NCBI RefSeq assembly: GCF_014647795.1
Contig: NZ_BMPW01000005.1
Location: forward strand, 248,001-312,000
Length of the DNA: 64,000 nt
Origin: Actinoplanes campanulatus
Lineage (GTDB): Bacteria > Actinomycetota > Actinomycetes > Mycobacteriales > Micromonosporaceae
Direction: 5' to 3'
The position numbers and the translations under genes are program-made. The stretch's first letter is position 1; each line of letters starts with the position of its first letter. Under the pieces are notes generated by a model, which saw only the letters and a list, made by a program, of their open reading frames with translations, ran no database searches and was not told the DNA's origin. Below, piece by piece: positions 43,982-53,619 of the stretch.

Positions 43982-45196
43982 TTGTCCACCCCGCCCCGGC
44001 GGCCCGCCCTGGTCGCGTTGATCCTGGTCATGGGGGTCGGCCCGTTCGCCACCGACACCTACATCGCGGCGCTGCCGGAGCTGCGGCGCACGCTGGAGAC
44101 CAGCGCCACGGTGGCGCAGCTGACCCTGACCGCGTTCATCGTCGGCCTGGCGGCGGGGCAGTTCCTGATCGGGCCGCTGAGTGACTCGTACGGTCGCCGC
44201 CGCCTGCTCATCGGGTGCAGCGTGCTGTTCGCGGTGCTGTCGGTGGTGTGCGGGCTGAGCCCGACCGGGGCGATGCTGGTGGCTGCCCGGCTGTTGCAGG
44301 GTTTCGTGGCCGGCGGCGGCGTGGCACTGGGCCGCGCGGTGGTCACCGACACCTACCGCGGGGACCGGGCGGCGGCCGCCTTCGGCGCGATCTCGTCGGT
44401 CACCTTCTTCGGGCCGGTGGTGGCGCCGGCGATCGGTGGCGTGATCCTGGCGCACGGCACCTGGCGGACCGTCTTCGCGGCCCTCACCGTGCTGGGCGCG
44501 GCGATGGCCGTGGCGGTGACGCTGGGCATCGCCGAGACCCTGCCACCGATGCAGCGGCATCCGGCCGGTCTGCGGGCGCTCGGCGTCCGGATGGCCGACC
44601 TGGCCCGGGACTGGTCGTTCATGCGGCACGTCGCGCTGCAATGCCTGGCCTCGGCGGGCTTCTTCACCTACATCGGGGGCTCGGCGTTCGTGCTGCGTTC
44701 GGTGTACGACCTGAGCCCCACCCAGTACACGATCGTCTTCGCGTCGAACGCCGCCGGGATGGCCCTGTTCAGTCTGCTCTTCCGGGCGCTCGTGGTGCGG
44801 GCCGGGGCGGTCCGGCTGCGGGCGGCCGGCATCACCGTGTCGACGATCGGCGCGGCCGGCCTGCCAGCGGTGGCGCTCGCCGGGCCGGAGTCGGTTCCGC
44901 TGGCCGTGCCGTGGGCGCTGCTGTGCGCCGTCGTCGCCGGGATGGGTTTCTCGATTCCGGCGAGCACCGCGCTGGCGCAGGAGGCCGGGCGGCGGGCGGC
45001 CGGCACCGCGTCGGCACTCCAGGGCGGTCTCACCTTCCTGACCGCCGCCCTGGTGACGCCGCTGACCGGAGTGTTCGGCCACGACACGCTGACGCCGATG
45101 GCGATCGCCATGGGCGGCTTCTTCGCGGCCGCTTTCGTCCTGATGTGCGTGCTGACGAAAACCCGTCGCCCGGCATCGGCCCTCCCGGTGGGCTGA
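43982..45196 (+). CDS. Bcr/CflA-type MFS multidrug exporter
   Basis: 404 residues, twelve membrane helices. The loop 2-3 motif GPLSDSYGRRRLL (MFS motif A), the helix-1 segment PFATDTYIAALPEL and motif C-like GPVVAPAIGGVILAHGTWR mark the Bcr/CflA drug:proton antiporters. TTG start at 43982 with AGGAGGG upstream. Exports drugs or cystine/dipeptides; specificity unknown. Followed after 49 bases by the epimerase gene. Confidence 0.9.
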   Translation: MSTPPRRPALVALILVMGVGPFATDTYIAALPELRRTLETSATVAQLTLTAFIVGLAAGQFLIGPLSDSYGRRRLLIGCSVLFAVLSVVCGLSPTGAMLVAARLLQGFVAGGGVALGRAVVTDTYRGDRAAAAFGAISSVTFFGPVVAPAIGGVILAHGTWRTVFAALTVLGAAMAVAVTLGIAETLPPMQRHPAGLRALGVRMADLARDWSFMRHVALQCLASAGFFTYIGGSAFVLRSVYDLSPTQYTIVFASNAAGMALFSLLFRALVVRAGAVRLRAAGITVSTIGAAGLPAVALAGPESVPLAVPWALLCAVVAGMGFSIPASTALAQEAGRRAAGTASALQGGLTFLTAALVTPLTGVFGHDTLTPMAIAMGGFFAAAFVLMCVLTKTRRPASALPVG

Positions 45197-45245
45197 TCTC
45201 ATACCCTTCACCGGTACGCCGGCCGCGCACCGCCGAGGAGGTCGG

Positions 45246-46217
45246 GTGTCCGTAGTCTTCATCACCGGCGCCAACGGGTTCATCGCACGCGCGCTGGCCA
45301 CCCGGCTCCGTGCCCGCGGCGACACGGTCACCGGTGTGGACCTGCGCCCCGACGAGGCCGCCGGAGTGGTCGCCGGGGACATCGGCGAGGAGGGCGCCTG
45401 GCAGGATGCCGCCGCCGGAGCGGATCTGGTCATCCACACCGCCGCCGTGGTCTCCAACGCGGTCGGCCTGGACGGGCAGTGGCGGGTCAACGTCGCCGGG
45501 ACCCGCCACGCGCTGGACGCCGCGGTCCGCGCCGGAGCGAGCCGGTTCGTCCAGTTCTCGTCGATCCGGGCGTTCTCCGACCTGGGCTTCCCGGACGGGG
45601 TGGGCGAGGACCATCCGGTCCGGACGGACGGCAACCCGTACGTGGACACGAAGATCGCCGGCGAGCAGGTGGCGTTGCAGGCGCACGCCGAGGGCCGGAT
45701 CGCGGTGACCGTCGTGCGGCCCGGTGACGTCTACGGGCCGGGTTCGCGCCCGTGGACGGTCCTGCCGGTCGAGCTCATCCGCACGAACCGGTTCCTGCTG
45801 CCCGCGGGCGGCCACGGGATCTTCAGCCCGGTCTACATCGACGACCTGGTCGACGGGGTGCTGCTCGCCGCCGGGAAGCCGGAGGCCGCCGGCCAGGTCT
45901 TCACGCTGACCGGCGGCGCCGGGGTGCCGTGCCGCGAGTTCTTCGGCCACTACTACCGGATGCTCGGCAAGCGTGGCCCGATCGTGGCACCCACCCCGCT
46001 GGCGGTCACCGTGGCCACGGTCATGGGCACCGCCATCCGGCTGGTCAGCGGCCCGACCGAGGTGAACGCGACCTCGATGCGCTACTTCACCCGGACCGGC
46101 ACCTACTCGATCGCGAAGGCCCGGCGGCTGCTCGGCTACCAGCCCCGGGTGGATCTCACCGAGGGGATGGCGCGAACCGGGCGGTGGCTGCGCGATCAGG
46201 GACTGGTGCCGGCCTGA
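45246..46217 (+). CDS. NAD(P)-dependent epimerase/dehydratase (3-beta-HSD-like)
   Basis: 323 residues. Rossmann start VVFITGANGFIARALATRLR, catalytic Ser in FVQFSSIRAFSDL, YxxxK in NPYVDTKIAGEQVA, then VVRPGDVYGPGSRPW. The C-terminal half resembles 3-beta-hydroxysteroid dehydrogenase-like SDRs. GTG start at 45246, GAGGAG upstream. Probably co-transcribed with the MFS gene. Its last 22 bases overlap the convergent DUF6188 gene. Confidence 0.85.
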   Translation: MSVVFITGANGFIARALATRLRARGDTVTGVDLRPDEAAGVVAGDIGEEGAWQDAAAGADLVIHTAAVVSNAVGLDGQWRVNVAGTRHALDAAVRAGASRFVQFSSIRAFSDLGFPDGVGEDHPVRTDGNPYVDTKIAGEQVALQAHAEGRIAVTVVRPGDVYGPGSRPWTVLPVELIRTNRFLLPAGGHGIFSPVYIDDLVDGVLLAAGKPEAAGQVFTLTGGAGVPCREFFGHYYRMLGKRGPIVAPTPLAVTVATVMGTAIRLVSGPTEVNATSMRYFTRTGTYSIAKARRLLGYQPRVDLTEGMARTGRWLRDQGLVPA

Positions 46218-46579
46218 TCCCAGACGGCCAGTTCCCCGTTGGCCAGGCACACGATCAAACGTCCGTCCGCCCCGGCGATCGCCCACGACTCGGCGTCCGC
46301 GTCGGCGTCGACCACCAGCTGCGCCCCGCTGCCGAAGCTGATCCGCAGCTCGCCGCCGGCCCCGGTGCCGACGTCCTGGACCACGTCACCGAGCACCGCC
46401 ACCAGTGCGTCCGCCGAGTCGTCGCCGGGGCGGATCCGGTGCCCGTCGAGGCGGGCGGCGCCCTCGATCAGCACCTCGTCGCCGCCGGTGAACCGCAGCG
46501 AGACGGCGTGCCCGAGCAGGACGTTGGTGAGCCGCTGCCCGGTCAGTGCCGCCAGCTGTGGGGAAGTCGTGACCGCCAT
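46196..46579 (-). CDS. DUF6188-like small protein (127 aa)
   Basis: 127 residues. Strand-rich: GQRLTNVLLGHAVSLRFTGG, VLIEGAARLDGHR, then SADALVAVLGDVVQDVGTG, LRISFGSGAQLVVDADADAE and SWAIAGADGRLIVCLANGEL. This fits the DUF6188 fold, common in actinobacteria. ATG at 46579. Its stop overlaps the epimerase gene end. Confidence 0.7.
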   Translation of the reverse strand: MAVTTSPQLAALTGQRLTNVLLGHAVSLRFTGGDEVLIEGAARLDGHRIRPGDDSADALVAVLGDVVQDVGTGAGGELRISFGSGAQLVVDADADAESWAIAGADGRLIVCLANGELAVWDQAGTSP

Positions 46580-46662
46580 GGCAGGACCGTAGCGGTCACT
46601 TCCATAAGAGAACCTTAACGACCGTTGATGAGCATGGCCCGAGAGCGCCGGAAAGGCGCCCA

Positions 46663-46943
46663 GACACGATCGCGACACCGCGGTCGGCCACCCTGGCTAC
46701 ACCCCGGGTGGTCGCACACGCAGGACCGTTGGGGTGCGACCACCCGGATACGCCTCAGCGGCCGCACACGCAAGTCCCTTCGTGCGCATCCACTCCGGGT
46801 ATACCGTCAGTGGCCGCATACACAAGACCGTTTGTGTGCGGCCACCCGGGTATGCCTCGGCGCCGGCACACGCGGAGCCTCTCGTGCGCGACCACTTCGG
46901 TTACACCCTCGGCCGGCGCACACGCGAAGAGTCTCGTGTGCGC
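46663..46943. repeat. Array of about 51-bp hairpin-forming repeats
   Basis: Five full units start at about 46713, 46763, 46815, 46865 and 46917, with a degenerate half unit before. Period 50-52. Each has CGCACACGC-like 5' arm, a short loop with GACC or TCCC, a CGTGTGCG-like 3' arm and a CACCCGGGTATGCC-like spacer. Perfect arms: CGGGTGGTCGCAC/GTGCGACCACCCG (46705-46746), GTGGCCGCA/TGCGGCCAC (46810-46845), GCGCACACG/CGTGTGCGC (46916-46943). The array occupies the 3' side of the injection-system operon; the rest of the gap 46580-46962 is otherwise empty. Confidence 0.85.
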
Positions 46944-46961
46944 TCGCCCGCCGCGCCGGCG

Positions 46962-48404
46962 TTACCGGCTGTCTCCGGTGGTCCGGCGGGTGCGGCGCTT
47001 GGCGGCCGGGCGGGCGGCCTTGGTGGCGCCCTCCTCCGCGGCGGGCCGCACGGCACGGGCCAGCGGGTCGAAGAGCAGGCGCAGGTCGGTCTGCTCGCCG
47101 GGGCCGGTGACCCAGGCCAGCGGGGCGTGCGCGACGCTGCCGCCGGACGGTTCGGTCAGCAGGGGCCGGCCGGCCGGGTCGCGGGGCCACTCGACGTCGC
47201 CGGTGGCGGTCCGGGCCGGGATCAGCCAGGAATCGCCGGTGGCGTAGGCGAAGTCGCCGGCCGCGAAATACACCTCGACGCCGTCCTCCAGCGGCAGCCA
47301 GCGGCCCTCCTCCACTCGGAGGACATCGCCCGCGGTGTGGTCCCAGCGCCGCAGGTAGGGCCGCAATTCGGGGCGGCGGCCCACACCGGCGGCGGGTTCG
47401 GCGGACAGGCGCACCCGGCCGCCCGGCGGGTCCACCTCCTCGACCCGCAGCAGCGGCAGCGGCTCCTGGCGGCCGGTGTAGGCGGCGTCCACCACCTCCA
47501 CCCACTCCCCCACGCTGAGCTGCACCTTGTCCACGGTGTCGAGTTCCACCCAGGCGCCGTCGACGTCGTGCACGGCGAACACCACCGAGCCGTTTTCCCG
47601 CGACCACTTGAATGTCGCCCCGGCGGCCGGGCCGGCGTCGTGGATCTCCACCCGGTACAGCTGGTTCTCATGCCCACGGAACCGGGCCTCCGGCCGGATC
47701 AGGCACGGATCGCCGGCCGTGTCCTCGGGGCGGCGGGCGCGGGCGGCCAGGCGCGGCTCGTCGTCACGGCTGGCCCAGTCGGCCAGCGCCGCCCGTACCG
47801 TGCCGGGGTCGGGGTCTCCGGAGAGGCCGAGTTCCGCCTCGGGCACCGTGTGCACCTGCCAGACCACCCGGATCCGGGCCGCGGTGTCCGGCATCGCCGG
47901 ACCCAGCGCGACCTCGCGCAACGAGGGCTCCTCGACGGCGGTCACGGCCCGTTCCCACACTTTCAGATACACGAGGTACGGGTAGGCCTCCGGCAGCCGG
48001 TCGCCGGTGCGGTCCTGGTCGCGGAAGCCGTCGGGCTGGGTGAACCAGGTCCACGGTTGGGGGTCCTCCGGCTCCGGCGGGGCGCCCTCGTCGGGCACCG
48101 CGCTGGCGGGAACCGGACGGGTGGCGTCGATGAGGACACCGTCTACGTAGTAGCGGCCCTCGCCGATGGTCAGGTCGTCGGGGGCGCCGCCCTCGCCGGG
48201 CACGTGGGTGACGGCGAATCCGGCGTCGTCGCGGGGCCCGCCGTCCGGCCCGATCAGGTCGGCGACCACGGTACGGAGCCGGTGGTTCTGGATGGCGGCC
48301 TGCTCGTTGAGGTCGGCGTCGAGCTGGACCCGGCCCTGCTGGGCGAGCACCATCGAGTAGTTCCGGCCGGCGCGGAAGGTGTCGCGGGACAGGTCTGCGT
48401 GCAT
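46962..48404 (-). CDS. DUF6519 protein, phage-tail-like baseplate accessory
   Basis: 480 residues from the ATG at 48404. The N-terminus MHADLSRDTFRAGRNYSMVL and QQGRVQLDADLNEQAAIQNH, then VADLIGPDGGP, is the DUF6519 signature, a family found with TIGR02243 baseplate proteins in tail-like systems. The C-terminus is rich in Lys/Arg (AARPAAKRRTRRTTGDSR). Last gene of the injection-system operon, 13 bases after the beta-helix fusion. May decorate or anchor the baseplate; its role is not established. Confidence 0.85.
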   Translation of the reverse strand: MHADLSRDTFRAGRNYSMVLAQQGRVQLDADLNEQAAIQNHRLRTVVADLIGPDGGPRDDAGFAVTHVPGEGGAPDDLTIGEGRYYVDGVLIDATRPVPASAVPDEGAPPEPEDPQPWTWFTQPDGFRDQDRTGDRLPEAYPYLVYLKVWERAVTAVEEPSLREVALGPAMPDTAARIRVVWQVHTVPEAELGLSGDPDPGTVRAALADWASRDDEPRLAARARRPEDTAGDPCLIRPEARFRGHENQLYRVEIHDAGPAAGATFKWSRENGSVVFAVHDVDGAWVELDTVDKVQLSVGEWVEVVDAAYTGRQEPLPLLRVEEVDPPGGRVRLSAEPAAGVGRRPELRPYLRRWDHTAGDVLRVEEGRWLPLEDGVEVYFAAGDFAYATGDSWLIPARTATGDVEWPRDPAGRPLLTEPSGGSVAHAPLAWVTGPGEQTDLRLLFDPLARAVRPAAEEGATKAARPAAKRRTRRTTGDSR

Positions 48405-48417
48405 GTGCGGGTTCCCT

Positions 48418-50484
48418 TCAACTGACGAAGCCGATGGCGGCGCGGGTGCCGGCGGGTGTGTACCCGGCGAGCCGCGCACGCAGGTTGTCCTCGCGTTGCG
48501 GCTGGTAGAGGTCGTGGAAGACGCCCATCTCGGAGCCGTCCCCGGCGCCGCGGGCGATCTCGGCGGGGCAGCGCGTGGCGAGCCGCCCGTAGCCGGGTGT
48601 GCCGTGTTCCAGGCTGTCGAAGAGCGGCCGGACCCGGGTGGCCGTGTCGGGTCCGGCCAGGTCGGGCTGGCAGCGGAACCGGCGTGGTGTCCGCGATCCG
48701 GGAGGCACGAAGCAGAACCGCAGGGTGCCCCGCTGTCGGCGGGCGACGTGCACGGTCCCGGTGAAGATGCTGTCCGCGGCGGTTTCGATGGCGTGCACGT
48801 GTGTCTCGCCGACGACGGTCACCCGCTCGGCGTGCAGCACGGCGTGCGCGTGCCGGCCGTCCGGGGCGCCCAGCGCGGGCCGGTCGTGGGCGGTCGCGTC
48901 CAGGATGCTGTCGCGCAGATGGATAGGCGCCGGGTCGGTGCCGACCTCGTCGGCGAGGACCAGGATCGGGCCGAGGATGCTGCGCTCGATGTGGACCGTG
49001 GTGGTGGCGCATTCCAGGAACAGGCTCGGCTCCTCGCCGTCCGGGACGAGGGTGCAGTGCCGCAGAGTGAGCGCCGCCAGCGGCCCGCCGGCCCGGATGC
49101 CGCGCCCGGCGATCACCAGCCCGTCCAGGGTCATCGACGACTCGTGGCAGTCCTCGCCCGTCTCGATGACGAGGGCGTCGGGCTGGTTGCTGGACCGGTC
49201 GAGCAGCCGCAGCACCGGGCGGGCGCCGTCGGCGGCGCGCAGCGTGAGCCGCTGCCCGTGATCCAGTTGGAAGGCGAGTTCCTCCTGGTAGGCGCCGCTG
49301 TCGGCGATCTCGATGACGGCGTCGGCGGGGCGGTCGGCGCGCCACTGGCGGTGGGCGTCGGCGATCCGCCGGTACGGGTGACCCGGGCCCACCCGGTAGA
49401 CGGTCCCGGGGGTGGACAGGTCACGGGGATACTCACCGCCGCCCAGGTCGTCGCTGAACGCGTAGTGGTATGTCACCCGTACCCCCTCGTCGAGGTCGGC
49501 GCGCGGGCTGAACGCGATCCGGCCCAGCTCCGGGTCGACCGCCACCCGGTCGCGGGCCGGCTGGTAGCGCCACCCGGTCAGGTCGGCGACCACGATGCCG
49601 GACACCGGGACGATCCGGTCACCGCGCCGGATCACCAGCGACTTGCCGGGCCCGTAGTAGTCGGCCAGACGGTCGGCGAACAGGCGCCGCCGCAACCGGT
49701 CGGGCACGTTGTCGACGGTGGCGACATGGGTGGTGGACGGCTCCGGTTCGGGCCTGGTCACCAGGTGGGTGTCGGCGCCCAGGACGGAGAACGTGAACAG
49801 GTTGCGGGCACCCTCCACCCGGTACGCCGGGGCGTCGGTGACCGGGTACGCCCGCTGCCGCCACACGTGCACCTCCACCCCGGCGCGGCGGACGTCGAAG
49901 GTGCGGGCGGACGACTCGAACGGGGTGCCGATCAGGTCCAGGGCGCCGCCGTCGCGCAGGTCGGCGAGGCGGCCGCGGGCGGCGCGTGCCGTGTCGGTCC
50001 GGGTCGTGCCCCCGTAGAGCCGCACCGGCTGGGTGTGCGCCAGCAGGCGGGAGGTCTCCACCGCGCGGGCCGGCCAGCCGGCGGCCGAGTCGGCGAGCTC
50101 CTCCAGCAACGACAGGGTGCCCTTGCGGCGGCGGTATCCGACCGTGCCGGCGACATCCCGCCGCGGGGCGAGCGCCTCGGCGAGACGGCGGACCGACGCG
50201 CCGGCCGGGCCACCGTCGCGCAGCCCCGCACTGAGGATCCGCTGGTATCCGGCCAGCGGACGGTAGCCGACCAGGTCACCGATCAGCGGCAGCGCCCGGG
50301 CGGCGGCGGTCTCCACGAACCAGTCCTCGTACTGGCGGGCGGCCGCGTCGCGTACCCGGTCGATCTGCTCCTCGATCGCCGCGAGCAGCGCACGCAGCGG
50401 CTCGCCGCCCTCCTCGTCGGCGAGCCGGTACCAGCGCGGCAGCAGGTCCACGAGTTCGTCGGCGGCGAGCCTTTCGCTGGTCAT
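48418..50484 (-). CDS. Tail protein I-like baseplate protein fused to a right-handed beta-helix
   Basis: 688 residues. N-terminal 100 residues match phage tail protein I (P2 gpI/Afp12-like): LLPRWYRLADEEGGEPLRAL, DWFVETAAARALPLIGDLVG. A middle section contains strands around GKSLVIRRGDRIVPVSGIVV and RVTYHYAFSDDLG. From about residue 365 to 610, repeated short strands (DAVIEIADSGAYQEELAFQL, LTLDGLVIAG, LTLRHCTLVP, IHLRDSILDA) form a pectate-lyase-type beta-helix, with a Cys in FLECATTTVHIERS. This carries a putative receptor or glycan-binding domain. Overlaps the 1045-aa gene stop. Confidence 0.85.
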   Translation of the reverse strand: MTSERLAADELVDLLPRWYRLADEEGGEPLRALLAAIEEQIDRVRDAAARQYEDWFVETAAARALPLIGDLVGYRPLAGYQRILSAGLRDGGPAGASVRRLAEALAPRRDVAGTVGYRRRKGTLSLLEELADSAAGWPARAVETSRLLAHTQPVRLYGGTTRTDTARAARGRLADLRDGGALDLIGTPFESSARTFDVRRAGVEVHVWRQRAYPVTDAPAYRVEGARNLFTFSVLGADTHLVTRPEPEPSTTHVATVDNVPDRLRRRLFADRLADYYGPGKSLVIRRGDRIVPVSGIVVADLTGWRYQPARDRVAVDPELGRIAFSPRADLDEGVRVTYHYAFSDDLGGGEYPRDLSTPGTVYRVGPGHPYRRIADAHRQWRADRPADAVIEIADSGAYQEELAFQLDHGQRLTLRAADGARPVLRLLDRSSNQPDALVIETGEDCHESSMTLDGLVIAGRGIRAGGPLAALTLRHCTLVPDGEEPSLFLECATTTVHIERSILGPILVLADEVGTDPAPIHLRDSILDATAHDRPALGAPDGRHAHAVLHAERVTVVGETHVHAIETAADSIFTGTVHVARRQRGTLRFCFVPPGSRTPRRFRCQPDLAGPDTATRVRPLFDSLEHGTPGYGRLATRCPAEIARGAGDGSEMGVFHDLYQPQREDNLRARLAGYTPAGTRAAIGFVS

Positions 50485-53400
50485 GCGATCTCCGTCAGGG
50501 TCAGGCCGTCGGCGGCGAGGACGGCGAACTGCGCCGGCCGGAGGCCGCGGAAGACGGTCACCGTCCGGCCGGGCGGGAGCGGCCGGACATCGGTGATGTC
50601 CGGGTTGAGGCGGGCCAGCTCGGTCAGCGGGATCCCGGCCGCGGCGGCGACCGCCGTCAGGGTCTGCGGGTCCGGGCCGGTGACCCGGTGGGTCTGTTCG
50701 ACGTAGCGGGCGGGCCGCGCCGGCACCACTGGAAGCGGTTGTCCGGGCCCGTCGGCGGGGGCGAAAACGGCCACGTCCACGTAGTCGACGCCGGGCGTGC
50801 GGTCGGCCACCGCCATGACCTCGCTCAGGTAGGCGTCGTGGGCGAGATCCCGGCCGCGGTAGCCGAGCCGGTCCAGCAGCGCCCGTCCCAGCCGCGGCGC
50901 GACGATCTCGAACGCGTGCCCGGCGGCCACCTTCACCCCCGCGACCAGCCGCAACGCGACCAGCTCACGCACATCGACACGGACCGGCAGGCGGGGGGCA
51001 CCGTGGGCGGCCAGCGCCGCCCGCAGCGCGGGCAACAGGTCAGACCCCGGATCGAGGGGTACGTCGTCGACCGCGGCCACCGTCACGTGCACGACCCGGC
51101 GGCGGCCGTCGAACACCTCCCGTGCCGCGGCCCGCCCGATGCCGGCCCGGGAGCGGGTGAAGTCGGCGTAGTCCCGGGTGGACAGCAGCCGGTCCAGGGT
51201 GGCCACCGCAAGCGGGATGCGCCGCCGGGCCAGCCCCGAACCGTCCGGGTCGGCGCCACCGGTGGCCGGAACCGGGTTGGTGACCCCGATGACGCCGAGC
51301 GGCCGGGTCACCGGCTGGGTGATCCGTCCGGCCGGCAGGTTGCCCTCCGGTCCGGCCCCGAACCGGTAGCGGGCTCGGACGTTCTCCTGGCCGGTGGGCA
51401 GCCGGGCGCCGTGCACACCGTCGCCGAAGGTGACCGTGGTCCGGCCGTCCGGCGTGTTCCCGAGGACGTAGACCCGTTCCGCCGCGCCCCGCCCGTCCAG
51501 GCTGTCGGCCGGCTGCCAGAGCAGGCCGTCGACCCGGATCTCCAGGGCCGGGCGGGCGCCGATCGGGTCGCCGGACGGCAGCCAGGTGAGCGGTTCCTGC
51601 CACAGGGTGAAGGTCTGGTGCACCGCGGTGGCGTCGCCGCTGCCGATCGGGTCGTCGCGGGTCTCGCCGTGGCCGGCGGGGACGACGTTGCCGAGGATTC
51701 GGACGGTGTCGCGCCGGTAGCGGTGGGCCAGCGGATCGGCCAGCACGATGGTGGTGTTCGCCGGTCCGTGGTCGACGGCGGCGATCGTGACGATCTCGGT
51801 GTGTTCGCCGGTGACCGCCAGGATCCGGCCGGGACGCAGGGCGTCATGGCGGCCGGCCAGTTCGATCCGGTCGCCGTGCACGTCCCCGGCGAGCGGCTGC
51901 CCGGCCGGGCGCAGCGGCTCACCGCCCGCGTAGATCGTGGTGTCACGGATCTGGGACAGCAGCACGTCGCCCTCGTCCAGCCAGGCGTCGTCGAGGACGA
52001 GCCGGGTGCCGCGGCCGGTGATGCCGAACTGGGCGTAGGTGGCGGTGCGGGCCTGGGCGACCCGGGTGACGAGCGGCGGCCGGCCCGGTCGTTCGACGAC
52101 GATCGGGCTGCCGGGGGTGACCGTGTTGTGGACGGCGTCCAGCGACAGGACCGTACGGAGGCTCTCGTCCGGCACTGTCGCGACCGCGATCTCCAGTGCG
52201 CCGGGGTACCGGATGGTGATCACCTGGCCGTCCACGGTGACCGGCCGGGTGTCGCCGGGGCTCAGCTCGACGGACTGGCCGGCGACGGTGACAGTGACCC
52301 GGCGTTCCGCGGTGGGGGTGGTGACGGTCAGCTCGTGTTCGGGCAGGCCCGGCCGCAGGTTGACGGTGACCTTCTCGGCGGTGCCGGTCACGGTGATCCG
52401 GCCGGGGCCGAGGTCGAAACCGGTCTCGGCGACCGGCAGGTTCTCGCTGTGCTGGACGGTGCCGTCCGGCTGGGCGTGGACGAACTCGGCCCGCACCGCC
52501 GCGCGGCCGGCCGTGTCGAACACGATCCGGGTGGTGGTCAGCGTGGCCCCGGGCAGCGGCCAGTCGGTCACGTTGATCACCCGGCCCTGCTGATCCCGGA
52601 CCGGTTGCAGGGGTGCCGTGGCGCCGAACGGCGTGGCCGTCACACGCAACGCGAACAGGCCGGTCAGGGCGGCCGCCGCGGCGAGGGCGCGCTCCTCGAT
52701 GTGGACTCCACCCAGGTCCCGGGCGCGGGCGGCCTGATCTGCCAGGACCGCCGCGAGCCGCTCGCACCAGTCGGCGACGTCCTGACGGGTTCCGGCCACG
52801 GCGGCGGCCTCGGTGAGCCGCTGGATCGGATCGGCCAGGCGCCCGGCGTACCCCTCGGGGGTGTTGATCTGATCGAGATCGGCGTCCAGCGGGGCCAGCA
52901 CGAACCGGTCCACCTCGGCCACGAGCGTGCCGTTCGGGCGCGGCTCGGCGAGACCGCGCCGCAGTTGGGCGATCAGCTCGGGAAGGCTCGGCGGCGGTGA
53001 GCCGGGCAGGCCGATCGCGGTGACGTCCCGTTCCCGGTCGATCCGTAGGCGGGCCACCGGAATCAGCCGCCGGTCGTCGCCGAAGACGAACAGCAGCCGG
53101 TCCCCCACCACGAGCAGGGTGTCCGTTCCGGCCACCAGGATCTCGGCGCGCCGGGTGAGATCGTCGGTCGTGAGCGGGTCGGGGCGCTGCCGGCGGACCG
53201 CGAGGTCGTTCCACGCGGCGCGGGCGACCAGGTCGGCGTCGGTCTCGAAGGTCTGCGGCGGCTCCCCGGAGACGGCGGGCACGCTGCGGCTGCGCGAGCC
53301 GCGCGGGATCAGCACCTCCACGTCCGCGCCGCCGGGCTGGGAGCGGGGATCCAGCCGGTACGCCAGGTGCGTGTCCGCCGCGAGCCCCGGCCGCGGCCGG

Positions 53401-53618
53401 TAGTCGACCAGGCGGCCGAGCAGCCCGAGCGAGCGCCGGTCCCGGGCGGTCCGCAGGTAGCCCTCGTCGCCGATCCGCTCGCCGTGGAAGGTGAGCAGGT
53501 CGGCGACCACGGCGGCCGCGTCGAGCAGGGCGATCGCCGGATCGTCGGTGGTGCGCACGGTGAGCCGGCGCAGCGCCGGGTGGTCCAGCATGTCGCTGAG
53601 GAACGTGCCGTGGTCCAC
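50481..53618 (-). CDS. Putative baseplate assembly protein (TIGR02243-like, 1045 aa)
   Basis: The N-terminus has DHPALRRLTVRTTDDPAIAL and DAAAVVADLLTFHGERIGDE, GYLRTARDRRSLGLLGRLVD, characteristic of 'putative baseplate assembly proteins'. A large central insertion of about 550 residues carries Ig-like and beta-barrel strands. The gpJ-like C-terminal part contains RVVHVTVAAVDDVPLDPGSD, DVRELVALRLVAGVKVAAGH. A LysM-like tail ends it (PLTELARLNPDITDVRPLP). GTG start at 53618. Structural wedge of the baseplate. One base separates it from the 858-aa gene. Confidence 0.85.
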   Translation of the reverse strand: MDHGTFLSDMLDHPALRRLTVRTTDDPAIALLDAAAVVADLLTFHGERIGDEGYLRTARDRRSLGLLGRLVDYRPRPGLAADTHLAYRLDPRSQPGGADVEVLIPRGSRSRSVPAVSGEPPQTFETDADLVARAAWNDLAVRRQRPDPLTTDDLTRRAEILVAGTDTLLVVGDRLLFVFGDDRRLIPVARLRIDRERDVTAIGLPGSPPPSLPELIAQLRRGLAEPRPNGTLVAEVDRFVLAPLDADLDQINTPEGYAGRLADPIQRLTEAAAVAGTRQDVADWCERLAAVLADQAARARDLGGVHIEERALAAAAALTGLFALRVTATPFGATAPLQPVRDQQGRVINVTDWPLPGATLTTTRIVFDTAGRAAVRAEFVHAQPDGTVQHSENLPVAETGFDLGPGRITVTGTAEKVTVNLRPGLPEHELTVTTPTAERRVTVTVAGQSVELSPGDTRPVTVDGQVITIRYPGALEIAVATVPDESLRTVLSLDAVHNTVTPGSPIVVERPGRPPLVTRVAQARTATYAQFGITGRGTRLVLDDAWLDEGDVLLSQIRDTTIYAGGEPLRPAGQPLAGDVHGDRIELAGRHDALRPGRILAVTGEHTEIVTIAAVDHGPANTTIVLADPLAHRYRRDTVRILGNVVPAGHGETRDDPIGSGDATAVHQTFTLWQEPLTWLPSGDPIGARPALEIRVDGLLWQPADSLDGRGAAERVYVLGNTPDGRTTVTFGDGVHGARLPTGQENVRARYRFGAGPEGNLPAGRITQPVTRPLGVIGVTNPVPATGGADPDGSGLARRRIPLAVATLDRLLSTRDYADFTRSRAGIGRAAAREVFDGRRRVVHVTVAAVDDVPLDPGSDLLPALRAALAAHGAPRLPVRVDVRELVALRLVAGVKVAAGHAFEIVAPRLGRALLDRLGYRGRDLAHDAYLSEVMAVADRTPGVDYVDVAVFAPADGPGQPLPVVPARPARYVEQTHRVTGPDPQTLTAVAAAAGIPLTELARLNPDITDVRPLPPGRTVTVFRGLRPAQFAVLAADGLTLTEIA

Positions 53619-53619
53619 G

